Source: Clostridium sp. E02
Lineage (GTDB): Bacteria > Bacillota > Clostridia > Lachnospirales > Lachnospiraceae
DNA: 64,000 nt
Direction: 5' to 3'
Assembly (NCBI RefSeq): GCF_003833015.1
Contig: NZ_RJLQ01000002.1
Coordinates: 177,751 to 241,750, forward strand
Part shown: positions 47,069-57,532 of the stretch, piece by piece
Position numbering within the stretch: the stretch's first letter is position 1
How the letters are laid out: each line of letters opens with the position of its first letter
The notes under the pieces: generated by a model
What the model saw: the letters and a program-made list of their open reading frames with translations, nothing else
What the model was told of the DNA's origin: nothing
Database searches by the model: none
Program-made: the position numbers and the translations under genes

Positions 47069-47117
47069 ATACGAGATTGTAATGCGTATATTGTTAAGTA
47101 GAGTAGGAGAATAGATC

Positions 47118-49688
47118 ATGAACTTGGTTCAAAAAATATTTGGAACTCATAGTGAAAGAGAATTGAGAATCATCAATCCCATCGTAGATAAGATAGAGGC
47201 TCTCCGGCCCGATATGGTTAAGCTATCGGATGAAGAACTGAAAAATCAGACAAAGCTGTTTAAAGAGAGACTTGCAGAAGGTGAGACTCTTGATGATATA
47301 TTGCCAGAAGCTTTTGCTACTGTAAGAGAAGCTGGGCGCAGAGTTCTTAATATGGAACATTTCCGTGTACAGTTGATCGGAGGCTTGGTTCTCCATCAGG
47401 GACGTATTGCTGAGATGAGAACAGGTGAAGGTAAGACTTTGGTTTCTACCTGTCCCGCTTATTTGAATGCTCTATTAGGCAACGGTGTTCAGATTGTTAC
47501 GGTCAACGACTATCTGGCAAAGCGTGATGCGGAATGGATGGGAAGAGTCCATGAATTTTTGGGTATGACCGTAGGAATCGTATTAAATTCCATGAATTCC
47601 GACGAAAGACGTGCTGCGTACAACTGTGATATTACGTATGTAACCAACAACGAGCTTGGATTTGATTATTTAAGAGATAATATGGCCATCTATAAGGAAC
47701 AGATGGTTTTAAAGAATCTGGACTTCTGCATCATTGATGAGGTGGATTCAGTTTTGATCGATGAAGCGAGAACTCCTTTGATTATTTCAGGTCAAAGTGG
47801 GAAGTCTACGAAACTGTATGAGGTCTGCGATATCTTTGCCCACCAGTTGGAAAAAGGAGAAACCTCCGGTGAATTCTCAAAGATGGCTGCCATTATGGGA
47901 GAAGAAATTGAAGAATCCGGTGATTTTATCGTAGATGAGAAGGACAAGGTAGTTAATTTAACCGAACAGGGTGTGGAGAAGGCAGAGCAGTACTTTCATA
48001 TCGAGAACCTATCGGATCCTGAGAATTTAGAGATTCAGCATAATATCATATTAGCTCTTCGTGCCAACAATTTGATGTTTCGGGATAAAGACTATGTGGT
48101 AAAAGATGATGAAGTATTGATCGTAGATGAATTTACAGGACGTATTATGCCAGGAAGACGCTATTCTGACGGTCTCCATCAGGCAATTGAAGCAAAAGAA
48201 CACGTGAATGTCCGCAGAGAAAGTAAGACGCTGGCAACCATTACGTTCCAAAACTTCTTTAATAAATACAATAAAAAAGCAGGTATGACTGGTACCGCTC
48301 TTACCGAGGAAAAGGAATTTAGAAACACCTATGGTATGGATGCCATTGCGATTCCTACCAACCGCCCGGTGGCGCGTTTAGATCAGGAAGATGCTGTTTA
48401 TAAGACGAAGAAAGAAAAATTTGAAGCTGTTTGCGATGAAGTTGCAGTTGCATATTCGAAAGGTCAGCCAGTACTAGTTGGTACCATTACCATCGAGACT
48501 TCTGAGATGTTAAGTGGATTGCTCAAACGAAAAGGTATCCCTCATAAAGTCTTAAACGCCAAGTATCATGAGCTGGAAGCGGAAATTGTTGCAGATGCTG
48601 GTATTCATAAGGCAGTTACCATTGCGACGAATATGGCTGGACGTGGTACGGATATTAAGCTTGATGATAAGGCAAAAGAAGCTGGTGGGCTTAAGATCAT
48701 TGGTACAGAGCGTCATGAGTCTCGACGAATTGATAATCAGCTGCGTGGACGTTCCGGACGTCAGGGCGATCCAGGTGAATCTAGATTCTATATTTCTCTG
48801 GAAGATGATTTGATGCGTTTGTTTGGTTCCGAACGTCTGGTAGGAATGTTTAATACTCTAGGCGTACCGGAAGGAGAGCAGATCGAGCATAAGATGCTTT
48901 CGAATGCCATTGAAAAAGCGCAGATGAAGATTGAGACCAACAACTATGGAATCCGTGAGAACCTTTTAAAATACGATGAAGTCATGAACGAACAAAGAGA
49001 AGTAATCTATGACGAACGGAAAAAGGTACTTGATGGAGACAATATGCGTGACGTTGTGTTAAAGATGGTTACGGATATTGTGGAGAACTCAGTGGATTTA
49101 TCCGTCATTGAGGATCAATCACCAGAAGAATGGAATTTAGAAGAACTGAATATGCTTCTTCTTCCGATCATTCCCTTAGAGACGATTACGCTTCCAGAGG
49201 ATATGCAGATCAAGAAAAACGAATTGAAACATATGTTAAAGGAAGAGGCGATCAAGCTGTATGAAACTAAAGAAGCCGAATTCCCAGAAGCAGAACAGAT
49301 TCGTGAGATGGAACGAGTTATTTTATTAAAGGTGATTGACAACAAATGGATGTCTCATATTGATGATATGGACCAGCTGCGCCAGGGAATTGGTTTACAG
49401 GCGTATGGACAGAGAGATCCGTTGGTAGAATATAAGATGAGCGGTTATCAGATGTTTGAGGAGATGACGGCAGCCATCCGGGAAGAAACCGTAAGGATTC
49501 TATTCCACATCCGAGTGGAACAAAAAGTGGAGAGAGAACCTGCTGCCAAGGTGACTGGAACCAACAAAGATGACAGTGGAGTGAAAGCTCCAGTGAAAAA
49601 GGCGGAGAATAAGGTTTATCCAAATGATCCTTGTCCATGTGGTTCTGGCAAAAAGTACAAGCAGTGCTGCGGACGTAAATTAGTATAG
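47118..49688 (+). CDS. secA: Protein translocase ATPase SecA
   Basis: 856 residues. DEAD-type motor with Walker [10 protein letters not shown] at about 100-108, a [15 protein letters not shown] box, GMTGTA, and [12 protein letters not shown] with [11 protein letters not shown]. The C-terminal zinc site is C-x-C-x8-CC ([13 protein letters not shown]). It drives preproteins through SecYEG using ATP. Length is normal for Firmicutes. prfB follows after a terminator. Confidence 0.97.
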   Translation: MNLVQKIFGTHSERELRIINPIVDKIEALRPDMVKLSDEELKNQTKLFKERLAEGETLDDILPEAFATVREAGRRVLNMEHFRVQLIGGLVLHQGRIAEMRTGEGKTLVSTCPAYLNALLGNGVQIVTVNDYLAKRDAEWMGRVHEFLGMTVGIVLNSMNSDERRAAYNCDITYVTNNELGFDYLRDNMAIYKEQMVLKNLDFCIIDEVDSVLIDEARTPLIISGQSGKSTKLYEVCDIFAHQLEKGETSGEFSKMAAIMGEEIEESGDFIVDEKDKVVNLTEQGVEKAEQYFHIENLSDPENLEIQHNIILALRANNLMFRDKDYVVKDDEVLIVDEFTGRIMPGRRYSDGLHQAIEAKEHVNVRRESKTLATITFQNFFNKYNKKAGMTGTALTEEKEFRNTYGMDAIAIPTNRPVARLDQEDAVYKTKKEKFEAVCDEVAVAYSKGQPVLVGTITIETSEMLSGLLKRKGIPHKVLNAKYHELEAEIVADAGIHKAVTIATNMAGRGTDIKLDDKAKEAGGLKIIGTERHESRRIDNQLRGRSGRQGDPGESRFYISLEDDLMRLFGSERLVGMFNTLGVPEGEQIEHKMLSNAIEKAQMKIETNNYGIRENLLKYDEVMNEQREVIYDERKKVLDGDNMRDVVLKMVTDIVENSVDLSVIEDQSPEEWNLEELNMLLLPIIPLETITLPEDMQIKKNELKHMLKEEAIKLYETKEAEFPEAEQIREMERVILLKVIDNKWMSHIDDMDQLRQGIGLQAYGQRDPLVEYKMSGYQMFEEMTAAIREETVRILFHIRVEQKVEREPAAKVTGTNKDDSGVKAPVKKAENKVYPNDPCPCGSGKKYKQCCGRKLV

Positions 49689-49696
49689 TGTTTTAT

Positions 49697-49741
49697 AAAA
49701 TTGGAGTTCGCGCCCATAAGTTAGGAGCGGACCCCAATTTT
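49697..49741 (+). terminator. Terminator after secA
   Basis: AAAATTGG (49697-49704) pairs with CCAATTTT (49734-49741), with a further imperfect GC-rich stem inside. Confidence 0.8.
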
Positions 49742-49776
49742 GTATTATAAATAAAAAAACGAAAGTGGGTGACACA

Positions 49777-50911
49777 GTGGTAGAGTTAGATCAATACAAA
49801 TACGAATTATCAACGTATGAAAAACCATTAGTGGAAGTGAGGGATTCACTTTAACTTAGATCAAAAGTTAAAGCGGATTGATGAACTTGACAAATCGATG
49901 GAAGAACCGGACTTCTGGGGAGACCCGGAGAAATCAACAAAGATTGTTCAGTTTGCAAAAAATTTAAAAGATACAGTACAAAGTTATAAAGACTTAGAGC
50001 AGCAGTTTGAAGATATCGGTGTCATGATTGAGATGGGGAATGAAGAGAATGATCCTTCCCTTGTTTTGGAAGTGGCAGAGATGTTAAGTGATTTTAAAGA
50101 GAGTCTGGAGCAGATGCGGATCAATACACTGTTATCAGAAGAGTATGACAGCCACAATGCTATTTTAAAGCTGAATGCAGGAGCAGGAGGAACTGAATCC
50201 TGTGACTGGTGTAGTATGCTTTACCGTATGTTCCTTCGTTGGTCAGAGAAAAAAGGATTTAAGACAGAAGTGCTTGACTATTTAGACGGTGATGAGGCTG
50301 GAATTAAATCAGTTACTGTACAGATTAATGGTGAGAATGCTTACGGATATTTAAAGTCTGAAAAAGGCGTACACCGCCTGGTTCGTATCTCTCCCTTTAA
50401 TGCAGCCGGCAAGCGTCAGACATCCTTTGTTTCTTGTGATGTTATGCCAGATATTGAAGAGGACTTGGATGTAGAAATCAATGACGATGAATTGCGGATT
50501 GACACGTATCGTTCCAGTGGTGCAGGTGGTCAGCATATCAATAAAACATCTTCCGCAATCCGAATTACTCATCTCCCTTCTGGTATTGTAGTTCAGTGTC
50601 AGAATGAGCGTTCTCAATTTCAGAACAAAGACAAAGCCATGCAGATGTTAAAGGCAAAGCTTTATATGAGAAAACAGCAGGAGAATGCGGAAAAACTTTC
50701 TGGGATCCGAGGCGATGTGACAGACATTGGCTGGGGGAACCAGATTCGTTCTTATGTCATGCAGCCTTACACCATGGTGAAGGATCACAGAACCAATGCA
50801 GAGACGGGAAATGTCAACAGTGTACTAGATGGAGCTTTGGATCTGTTTATGTATGCGTATTTACGCTGGATCAGTACAGGAGCCAAGGCAGGAGAGAATG
50901 GACCAGAATAA
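49777..50911 (+). CDS. prfB: Peptide chain release factor 2, with programmed +1 frameshift
   Basis: The coding sequence is 49777-49851 joined to 49853-50911. A GTG start gives 25 codons (MVELDQYKYE to VRDSL) that end in TAA; a +1 slip at CTT continues into the long frame (NLDQKLKRIDELD). The whole is about 377 residues, with the RF2 GGQ motif in SSGAGGQHINKT and a stop-recognition domain. It releases peptides at UGA and UAA. Both zero-frame and +1 parts match RF2 closely, so this is regulation and not decay. The in-frame stop is UAA where almost all known sites have UGA. Confidence 0.95.
49837..49855 (+). other. prfB recoding site CUU-UAA-C
   Basis: An SD-like GTGAGGG (49837-49843) precedes CTT (49849-49851), TAA (49852-49854) and C. 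Spacing equals that of the classical site. Slippage CUU to UUU skips T49852, then reads AAC. Confidence 0.92.
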
Positions 50912-50960
50912 AATTCTCTGCATTTTTTTTAGAACCTAAGAAATAAAATAGAAAATATAG

Positions 50961-50989
50961 TTGCATACCAAGCACAAATATGATAATAT
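50961..50989 (+). promoter_or_regulatory. Promoter of the ACT protein-hom-lysC operon
   Basis: TTGCAT (50961-50966), 17 bases, TAATAT (50984-50989). The 50-base leader shows no T-box or riboswitch. A longer reading of the ACT protein from 50961 would start within the -35 box. Confidence 0.7.
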
Positions 50990-51047
50990 CTTCCCTATGA
51001 ACACAAATGTATTTCCATTGCGGACACAGAAGGGGAGATATTTTTTT

Positions 51048-51491
51048 ATGGAAGAAAAAAGTAAATATTTTGTGGTAAAGCAAAAAGCTGTGCCTGAAGT
51101 ATTGCTAAAAGTCGTTGAGGCAAAGAAGCTATTGGAATCGGAGCGAGTCATCACCGTGCAGGAAGCGACGGATCGAGTTGGGATCAGCCGCAGCTCTTTT
51201 TATAAATATAAAGATGATATCTTCCCATTTTACGATAATACAAAGGGAAAAACCATTACGTTAGTGATGCAGATGGATGATGAACCGGGGTTACTGTCAG
51301 ATCTGCTTCGTGTGGTTGCTGTGTACCGTGCCAATATCCTGACCATACATCAGAGTATTCCAGTGAATGGAGTCGCTACCTTAACGATCAGTGTTGAGGT
51401 ACGAAAAGCCACGGGCAATGTCTCAGAAATGGTTGAGGAATTGGAAGAAAAAGATGGAATTCACCACGTAAAAATTTTAGCCAGGGAGTAA
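51048..51491 (+). CDS. ACT-domain protein, PheB-like
   Basis: 147 residues from ATG 51048 (GGGGAG upstream). A helical N-terminal part contains a helix-turn-helix-like stretch (VQEATDRVGISRSSFYKYKD). An ACT domain follows (about 70-145, MQMDDEPGLLSDLLRVV), which in such proteins binds an amino acid. It resembles B. subtilis PheB, encoded beside homoserine dehydrogenase genes. It is 6 bases before hom, so it may sense an aspartate-family amino acid; DNA binding is a guess. Confidence 0.8.
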   Translation: MEEKSKYFVVKQKAVPEVLLKVVEAKKLLESERVITVQEATDRVGISRSSFYKYKDDIFPFYDNTKGKTITLVMQMDDEPGLLSDLLRVVAVYRANILTIHQSIPVNGVATLTISVEVRKATGNVSEMVEELEEKDGIHHVKILARE

Positions 51492-51497
51492 TAAAGT

Positions 51498-52712
51498 ATG
51501 ATGAATGTTGCAGTTATGGGCTATGGTACCATAGGATCCGGTGTTGTAGAAATTTTGGAAAAAAACAAAGATACCATAGAAAAAAAGACAGGCGAAACAG
51601 TAGATGTTAAATATGTACTCGATTTAAGAGAATTTCCGGGTACAACGATAGCAGATAAGATTGTACATGATTTCTCTATCATTGAAAAGGACCCAGAAAT
51701 CACCATGGTGATTGAGACCATGGGAGGACTGAATCCAGCTTATCCATTTGTAAAGGCATGTTTAAAAGCAGGGAAGCATGTTGCTACTTCCAATAAGGCA
51801 CTGGTTGCGGCTCACGGCACTGAACTTTTAAAAATAGCCGAAGAAAAAAAAGTGAATTTCTTCTTTGAGGCAAGTGTTGGCGGAGGGATTCCCATCATTC
51901 GGCCTCTTTACACTTCACTGGCTGGAGAGAAGATATTAGAAATCACAGGAATTTTAAATGGTACCACGAATTACATACTGACAAAGATGAGCCAGTCAGG
52001 AGAGTCTTTTGAGAGCGCACTCAAAAAGGCACAGGAACTTGGCTATGCAGAGCGAAATCCGGAGGCTGATGTAGAAGGACATGACACTTGTAGAAAGATA
52101 GCTATATTGACTGCGTTGGCTTCGGGTCACGAAGTGAATTTCCAGCATATTTATACAGAAGGGATAACAAATATCACAGATGTAGATTTCCGTTATGCCG
52201 AAGCGCTTAAAACTTCAGTGAAACTGTTTGGTTCCAGCCGTATCAGCGAAGGAAACGTTCATGCATTCGTAGCACCAGTTATGATAGGAATGGATCATCC
52301 GCTCTATTTTGTGAGTGATGTCTATAATGGAATTCTGGTAAAAGGAAATATGCTTGGGACTTCCATGTTCTACGGAAGCGGAGCAGGGAAACTTCCTACT
52401 GCAAGTGCAGTTGTTGCAGATATTATGGAAGTCTTAAATCACAAAACGGATCATGTTAAGATGGGTTGGGATGAGAAGTGTCTGGCCATTTCTTCCATAG
52501 AAGATCTGTCCTTTCAGTATTTTATCAGAATCAAAGGGATTTATGGTAAACGAAGGAAAGAAGTAGAAGCAGTCTTTGGAAATGTGGAAGTAACAGAACT
52601 AGATCATATGGATGAGTTCGCCGTTCTGACAGAGGCCATGACGGAAGAAGCGTATCAACAGAAAGCAAAAGAGCTGTCAGGAATCAGACAGCGCATCCGT
52701 GCAGAATTTTAA
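51498..52712 (+). CDS. hom: Homoserine dehydrogenase
   Basis: 404 residues: NAD(P) fold with GYGTIGSGVVEIL at about 9-21, catalytic domain with ASVGGGIPIIRPL, GILNGTTNYIL and EGHDTCRKIAIL, then a C-terminal ACT domain that normally confers threonine inhibition (weakly conserved, about 330-400). It reduces aspartate semialdehyde to homoserine. GGGAG precedes the start; a second ATG is one codon on. The next gene starts 19 bases after its stop. Confidence 0.95.
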   Translation: MMNVAVMGYGTIGSGVVEILEKNKDTIEKKTGETVDVKYVLDLREFPGTTIADKIVHDFSIIEKDPEITMVIETMGGLNPAYPFVKACLKAGKHVATSNKALVAAHGTELLKIAEEKKVNFFFEASVGGGIPIIRPLYTSLAGEKILEITGILNGTTNYILTKMSQSGESFESALKKAQELGYAERNPEADVEGHDTCRKIAILTALASGHEVNFQHIYTEGITNITDVDFRYAEALKTSVKLFGSSRISEGNVHAFVAPVMIGMDHPLYFVSDVYNGILVKGNMLGTSMFYGSGAGKLPTASAVVADIMEVLNHKTDHVKMGWDEKCLAISSIEDLSFQYFIRIKGIYGKRRKEVEAVFGNVEVTELDHMDEFAVLTEAMTEEAYQQKAKELSGIRQRIRAEF

Positions 52713-52731
52713 TTTTCGCCAGGAGGCAGCA

Positions 52732-53940
52732 ATGTTAGTAGTTAAAAAGTTTGGCGGTAGTTCCGTCGCAGACAAAGATAGAATCTTTCATGTAGCCAGA
52801 CGCTGTATCGAAGAATATGAAAAAGGCAATCAGGTAGTAGTGGTCTTATCCGCTATGGGAAAAACCACGGACGGCCTTATAGCCAAGGCACATGAGATGA
52901 ACCAGAATCCACCCAAAAGAGAGATGGATATGCTCCTTGCCACAGGAGAGCAGGTTAGTGTTGCGCTGATGTCCATGGCGATGCATGCACTTGGGGTTCC
53001 AGCAGTTTCCCTAAATGCAGCCCAGGTGGTGATGCATACCACCTCCGCTTATGGAACAGCCAAATTAAAACGAATCGATACGGATCGGATCCGTCATGAG
53101 TTAGAGGCCAAAAAGATCGTTATCATAACAGGCTTTCAGGGTGTGAATAAATACGATGATTTAACCACCCTTGGACGGGGAGGATCGGATACCACAGCAG
53201 TGGCTCTTGCAGCAGCTCTAAGTGCCGATGCCTGTGAGATTTACACAGACGTTGATGGTGTTTATACTGGTGATCCCCGGATTGTACCTAATGCAAGAAA
53301 ACTTTCAGAAGTGTCCTACGATGAGATGCTTGAATTTGCATCTTTAGGAGCAAAGGTTCTCCATAACCGCTCCGTGGAGATGGCAAAACGCTATGGAGTA
53401 CAGTTGGTTGTCCGCTCAAGTATGACAAGAGAAGAAGGGACGATCGTCAAGGAGGAAACGAAAATGGAACGAATGCTTGTAAGTGGAGTCGCTGCGGATA
53501 AGAATGTAGCCCGGATTTCAGTGATGGGCGTAAAAAATGAACCTGGAGTTGCTTTTAAGATCTTTCATCTTTTGGCAAAGTATCATATTAATGTGGATAT
53601 AATCATTCAGTCGATTGGACGAGAAGATAGAAAAGATATATCCTTTACGGTGGCAAAGACCGATTTGAATGAGACGATGGAGTTATTAAAGAACCATCTT
53701 GAAACGATATCTGCGCAATCCGTAACGTACGAGGATGGCATTGCCAAATTATCAATTATCGGTGCTGGGATGTCGAGCAATCCGGGAGTTGCTGCTAAGA
53801 TGTTTGAAGCCCTCTATGGAGCGAACGTCAACATAAAGATGATTGCCACTTCAGAGATACGAATTACCGTATTGATTAATGAAATCGATGTGGAACGCTC
53901 CATGAGATCAGTCCATGATGCATTTGATCTTGGGAACTAA
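52732..53940 (+). CDS. lysC: Aspartate kinase
   Basis: 402 residues from ATG 52732, which follows AGGAGG; the frame continues upstream into hom, but that start is unlikely. Kinase core: KKFGGSSVAD at residues 4-13, TTLGRGGSDTTA, and EIYTDVDGVYTGDPR. Two C-terminal ACT domains carry feedback regulation, usually lysine with or without threonine. It phosphorylates aspartate, the first step to Lys, Thr and Met. An internal ATG near 53464 could start a beta subunit as in some Firmicutes. Confidence 0.95.
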   Translation: MLVVKKFGGSSVADKDRIFHVARRCIEEYEKGNQVVVVLSAMGKTTDGLIAKAHEMNQNPPKREMDMLLATGEQVSVALMSMAMHALGVPAVSLNAAQVVMHTTSAYGTAKLKRIDTDRIRHELEAKKIVIITGFQGVNKYDDLTTLGRGGSDTTAVALAAALSADACEIYTDVDGVYTGDPRIVPNARKLSEVSYDEMLEFASLGAKVLHNRSVEMAKRYGVQLVVRSSMTREEGTIVKEETKMERMLVSGVAADKNVARISVMGVKNEPGVAFKIFHLLAKYHINVDIIIQSIGREDRKDISFTVAKTDLNETMELLKNHLETISAQSVTYEDGIAKLSIIGAGMSSNPGVAAKMFEALYGANVNIKMIATSEIRITVLINEIDVERSMRSVHDAFDLGN

Positions 53941-53952
53941 AGAGGAAAAAAG

Positions 53953-54300
53953 ATGACTTTTTTAAAGAAATTGGTTGAAATCGGAACTTCCTGCCCTTTT
54001 CTTACATTGACGGGATATTATTGTCCTGGCTGTGGAGGAACACGAGCAGTCCGTTCTCTATTAAAAGGGGACCTTCGGATGAGTATTCAGTATCATCCGC
54101 TGGTCCTTTATGCTGTAATCGTATTCTTGATGGAACTCATCATTCGCATGATCTGTAAAAATGGAAAGCACCCGATCAATCATAGAAAGAGAGAAAGGGT
54201 GCTTGTCCTGATCGGTGCCGCCATCGTGCTGGCAAACTGGATTTTTAAAAATTATATGCTTGCATTTAGAGGAATCGATCTTCTTCCCATTATGAAATAA
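53953..54300 (+). CDS. DUF2752 membrane protein
   Basis: 115 residues with the family signature TGYYCPGCGGTRA (residues about 20-32) and two or three membrane helices (about 45-68, 82-100). Function unknown. It starts 13 bases after lysC and ends exactly where the facing gene's stop codon begins. Confidence 0.8.
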   Translation: MTFLKKLVEIGTSCPFLTLTGYYCPGCGGTRAVRSLLKGDLRMSIQYHPLVLYAVIVFLMELIIRMICKNGKHPINHRKRERVLVLIGAAIVLANWIFKNYMLAFRGIDLLPIMK

Positions 54301-54711
54301 TTAATCTCCAGACGGGGAGTGAGGCATAAGTGCCTGGGTGGTTGTCTCAAATATCTGTCTGAAATATTCTCCCATGGGTGTATTGGTATCCATGACATCA
54401 TATACAAATATGATAAATAAGGAAAGCAGGATACCGCATATTGCTGAAATTATGGAAAGAATCAGTCCAAGCTGTGCCTGGTGCCTGAATGGTTTTCCCT
54501 GCTTTGAAAGAACCGCACAGACAATCCCGGTTAATCCAAAAAATAGACCTGCCGGAAGATTCCATATGCTGAATAGGGGAAGGCAATCGGTCACCAAACC
54601 AATACCACCAAAAAAAACGGACCAAAATGCAAGAAACGATCCTGCGTTGGGCGGTTTTGGCAGCATTCCGTTATTGCTGTTATTATTTTCGTTCATTGGT
54701 ACATACCTCAT
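54301..54711 (-). CDS. Small membrane protein with Asn-rich N-terminus
   Basis: 136 residues: a polar start (NENNNSNNGMLPKPP), then three hydrophobic helices (about 25-50, 55-75, 85-110) and a short acidic tail. It resembles DUF4190-type proteins in layout only. Its stop directly abuts the stop of the DUF2752 gene. Start may be 54711 (AAGGA upstream) or 54696. Confidence 0.55.
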   Translation of the reverse strand: MRYVPMNENNNSNNGMLPKPPNAGSFLAFWSVFFGGIGLVTDCLPLFSIWNLPAGLFFGLTGIVCAVLSKQGKPFRHQAQLGLILSIISAICGILLSLFIIFVYDVMDTNTPMGEYFRQIFETTTQALMPHSPSGD

Positions 54712-54846
54712 GATTTTCCTTTTGATCAGTTATATTGTATGATTGTAGCACGAAAACACCTTGATGTCCAGACAGGTATTGCATAACGATCCTTGATGAA
54801 TTATAATGGTCTAATTGAAGGAATTATGAAAATCAAGAGGTATAAA

Positions 54847-56988
54847 ATGGATATTATAAAGGTAATACAAGAAGAGCTTTCCATAACACGCAGACAGGTA
54901 GAAGAAACCGTCCGGTTAATTGACGAAGGGAACACCATCCCATTTATAGCACGATACAGGAAGGAAATCACAGGTTCCCTAAACGATGAAGTGCTTCGTG
55001 ACCTTGATGAGCGGCTTAAGTATTTAAGAAACTTACAAGAACGAAAAGATCAAGTGCTTGCTTCGATCAAAGATCAGGAGAAACTGACTCCGGAACTAAA
55101 AGAGAAGATTGTAAAAGCCCAGACACTAGTGGCAGTAGAAGATTTATATCGTCCCTATAAACCAAAGAGAAGGACTCGTGCTACCATAGCGAAGGAAAAG
55201 GGACTGGATCCATTGGCAGATCTGATTCTATTACAGAGGACCAATGCTCCTTTGGAAAAAGAAGCAGAAACTTATTGCTCCGAGGAAAAGGGAGTGCTTT
55301 CAGCAGAAGATGCCATAAATGGAGCGAAGGATATTCTGGCGGAGCGGATTTCCGATCAGGCACAATACCGCACTTATATCCGAAACGTGACTATGGATCA
55401 GGGGCTGATTCAGTCATCGACGAAGGACAAAGAAGCAGAGACTGTTTATGAGATGTATTATAATTATGAGGAAACCATAAAAAAAGCGGCTGGACACCGA
55501 ATTCTTGCCATGAACCGTGGAGAGAAGGAAAAGGTCCTGCAGATTAAGATTTTGGCTCCAGAAGAGCAGATAATCCGATATTTAGAGAAACAGGTGCTGA
55601 TTCGGGACAATCCCTATACGACTCCTGTCTTAAAAGATGTGACGGCGGACAGCTATGATCGGTTGATTGCTCCGTCCATGGAACGGGAGATAAGAAGTTA
55701 TTTGACAGAGGCAGCGGAAACTGGTGCCATCCGGGTATTTGGTAAGAATTTAGAACAATTGCTGATGCAGCCGCCCATTGTCGGCAGAGTGGTGCTTGGC
55801 TGGGACCCTGCATTTCGAACCGGATGCAAACTGGCAGTTGTGGATGAGACGGGGAAAGTACTCGATACCGTTGTTATCTATCCAACCGCACCTCAAAACA
55901 AAGTGGAAGAATCCAAAGAGATTGTAAAGAAACTGATTCAGAAATATAACATTACCCTGATCTCTGTTGGCAATGGAACTGCGTCAAGAGAGTCAGAAGT
56001 TATCATCGTAGAACTGTTAAAGGAGATCCAAACCTCAGTTCAGTATATTATAGTCAATGAAGCAGGAGCCTCCGTTTATTCTGCCAGCAAATTAGCGACC
56101 GAGGAGTTTCCAAACTTTGATGTAGGGCAGCGGAGTGCGGCTTCCATCGCAAGAAGATTACAAGATCCACTGGCAGAGCTTGTTAAGATTGATCCCAAGT
56201 CCATTGGGGTAGGGCAATATCAGCATGACATGAATCAGAAACATTTAAGTGAAGCACTGCAAGGCGTCGTGGAAAACTGTGTTAATAAAGTGGGAGTGGA
56301 TTTGAATACAGCTTCTGCTTCTTTACTTGAATATATCTCTGGGATTACCAAACCCATTGCGAAAAATATCGTGGCTTATAGAGAAGAACATGGGGCATTT
56401 GAAAGCAGAAAGCAATTGTTAAAGGTACCAAAGCTTGGACCGAAAGCATTTGAACAGTGTGCAGGTTTTATGAGAATTCAGGGTGGAAAAAATCCCCTTG
56501 ATGGAACCAGTGTTCATCCGGAAACATACAACGCTGCCTTAAATCTTTTGAATAAACTGGGATATGATCTAAGTGAGCTGGCTCATGGAGGGTTAACTGG
56601 AATCAGCAAAAAGATCTTAGATTACAAGGAACTAGCAGAAGAATTAAGCGTTGGGGAGATTACCCTTCGGGACCTGGCGAAAGAATTGGAAAAACCAGCC
56701 AGGGATCCCAGAGATGAGATGCCAAAGCCGATTTTGCGTACGGATGTTATGGAAATGAAAGATTTGCAGCCAGGCATGGTATTAAAAGGAACCGTTAGGA
56801 ATGTCATTGATTTCGGTGCATTTGTGGATATCGGTGTTCATCAGGATGGTTTGGTTCATATCTCCCAGATGTCCAATCATTTTATTAAACACCCACTAGA
56901 AGCTGTAAGTGTGGGCGATATTGTAGAAGTGAAGATTATCAGTGTGGAAGTTTCAAAGAAACGGATCGCTCTTACCATGAAACTATAA
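54847..56988 (+). CDS. tex: Tex RNA-binding transcription accessory protein
   Basis: 713 residues starting MDIIKVIQEEL at ATG 54847 with AGAGG upstream; the earlier ATG at 54793 has none. N-terminal helix-turn-helix-like region, YqgF/RNase-H-like domain (WDPAFRTGCKLAVVD), helix-hairpin-helix repeats (ITKPIAKNIVAYREEHG), and a C-terminal S1 domain (MVLKGTVRNVIDFGAFVDIG). Tex binds nucleic acids and affects transcription and stress survival; its exact role is not settled. Confidence 0.95.
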   Translation: MDIIKVIQEELSITRRQVEETVRLIDEGNTIPFIARYRKEITGSLNDEVLRDLDERLKYLRNLQERKDQVLASIKDQEKLTPELKEKIVKAQTLVAVEDLYRPYKPKRRTRATIAKEKGLDPLADLILLQRTNAPLEKEAETYCSEEKGVLSAEDAINGAKDILAERISDQAQYRTYIRNVTMDQGLIQSSTKDKEAETVYEMYYNYEETIKKAAGHRILAMNRGEKEKVLQIKILAPEEQIIRYLEKQVLIRDNPYTTPVLKDVTADSYDRLIAPSMEREIRSYLTEAAETGAIRVFGKNLEQLLMQPPIVGRVVLGWDPAFRTGCKLAVVDETGKVLDTVVIYPTAPQNKVEESKEIVKKLIQKYNITLISVGNGTASRESEVIIVELLKEIQTSVQYIIVNEAGASVYSASKLATEEFPNFDVGQRSAASIARRLQDPLAELVKIDPKSIGVGQYQHDMNQKHLSEALQGVVENCVNKVGVDLNTASASLLEYISGITKPIAKNIVAYREEHGAFESRKQLLKVPKLGPKAFEQCAGFMRIQGGKNPLDGTSVHPETYNAALNLLNKLGYDLSELAHGGLTGISKKILDYKELAEELSVGEITLRDLAKELEKPARDPRDEMPKPILRTDVMEMKDLQPGMVLKGTVRNVIDFGAFVDIGVHQDGLVHISQMSNHFIKHPLEAVSVGDIVEVKIISVEVSKKRIALTMKL

Positions 56989-57022
56989 GGGAGCCTTTCA
57001 TTCGATAGAAAAGGAGGAACAC

Positions 57023-57529
57023 ATGGAACAGAAAAATCCAATCGTAATAGAAGTGAAACTAAAGGCAAAGGATTTGTGGAAATTTTCCATGTATCATTCA
57101 TATCGTGGCATGCAGGGAATCTTTAGCTTGATTTTCAGTGCAGCAGCACTCTATGCTCTTGTCAGTACATGGGGGACGACTACCAACTTGTACCGGGGGT
57201 TACTATTCGTCTGTGTTTTGCTGTTTACCGTATGGCAGCCCGCTCTTCTTTTTCTAAAAGCCGCAAAACAGGCAGCAAAGCCCATGTTTCGCAATGGAAT
57301 GACATTGTCTTTTTTGGCGGAAGGAATAAACGTTACCCAGGGAGATGAAAATCTTTTCATCGAATGGGGGAATTTAGAACGAGTTCTCCGTGTGAGAGAT
57401 ATGTTGATTCTTTATATGGATCGTGTACATGCTTATTTGCTCCCAGATTCTATTTCGGGGGATCACCTTCCTGCATTAACTGCTTTGATAAAAGAGAATC
57501 TGCCTCCAGAGAGGCGAAAGAGGATATAG
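57023..57529 (+). CDS. YcxB-like membrane protein
   Basis: 168 residues: two membrane helices (about 31-51 and 60-77), then a beta-rich YcxB-like C-terminal domain (WGNLERVLRVRDMLILYMD). Function unknown. It has AAGGAGG upstream and lies 3 bases before tsaE, so is co-transcribed with the t6A genes, but there is no evidence that it takes part in that pathway. Confidence 0.75.
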   Translation: MEQKNPIVIEVKLKAKDLWKFSMYHSYRGMQGIFSLIFSAAALYALVSTWGTTTNLYRGLLFVCVLLFTVWQPALLFLKAAKQAAKPMFRNGMTLSFLAEGINVTQGDENLFIEWGNLERVLRVRDMLILYMDRVHAYLLPDSISGDHLPALTALIKENLPPERRKRI

Positions 57530-57532
57530 ATT

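Larger units (their letters stand above)
46505..47117. other. 613-bp gene-free region between hpf and secA
   Basis: Holds the hpf promoter (left), about 210 very A/T-rich bases (46567-46780), the DnaA-box cluster (46781-46896), and the secA promoter (right). A 75-codon frame at 46552-46779 has no ribosome site and looks accidental. Confidence 0.8.

Noticed and set aside
49852..49854. TAA in prfB as a true truncation or pseudogene
   Set aside because: The SD-like element, CTT codon, spacing and both protein parts match the programmed RF2 frameshift, so it is taken as functional recoding.
50961..51047. Longer N-terminus for the ACT-domain protein
   Set aside because: It would start within the -35 box of the promoter at 50961-50989; ATG 51048 has a ribosome site.
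54338..54742. 134-codon frame opposite the small membrane protein gene
   Set aside because: No ribosome site; the opposite strand has a better start and a coherent three-helix membrane protein.
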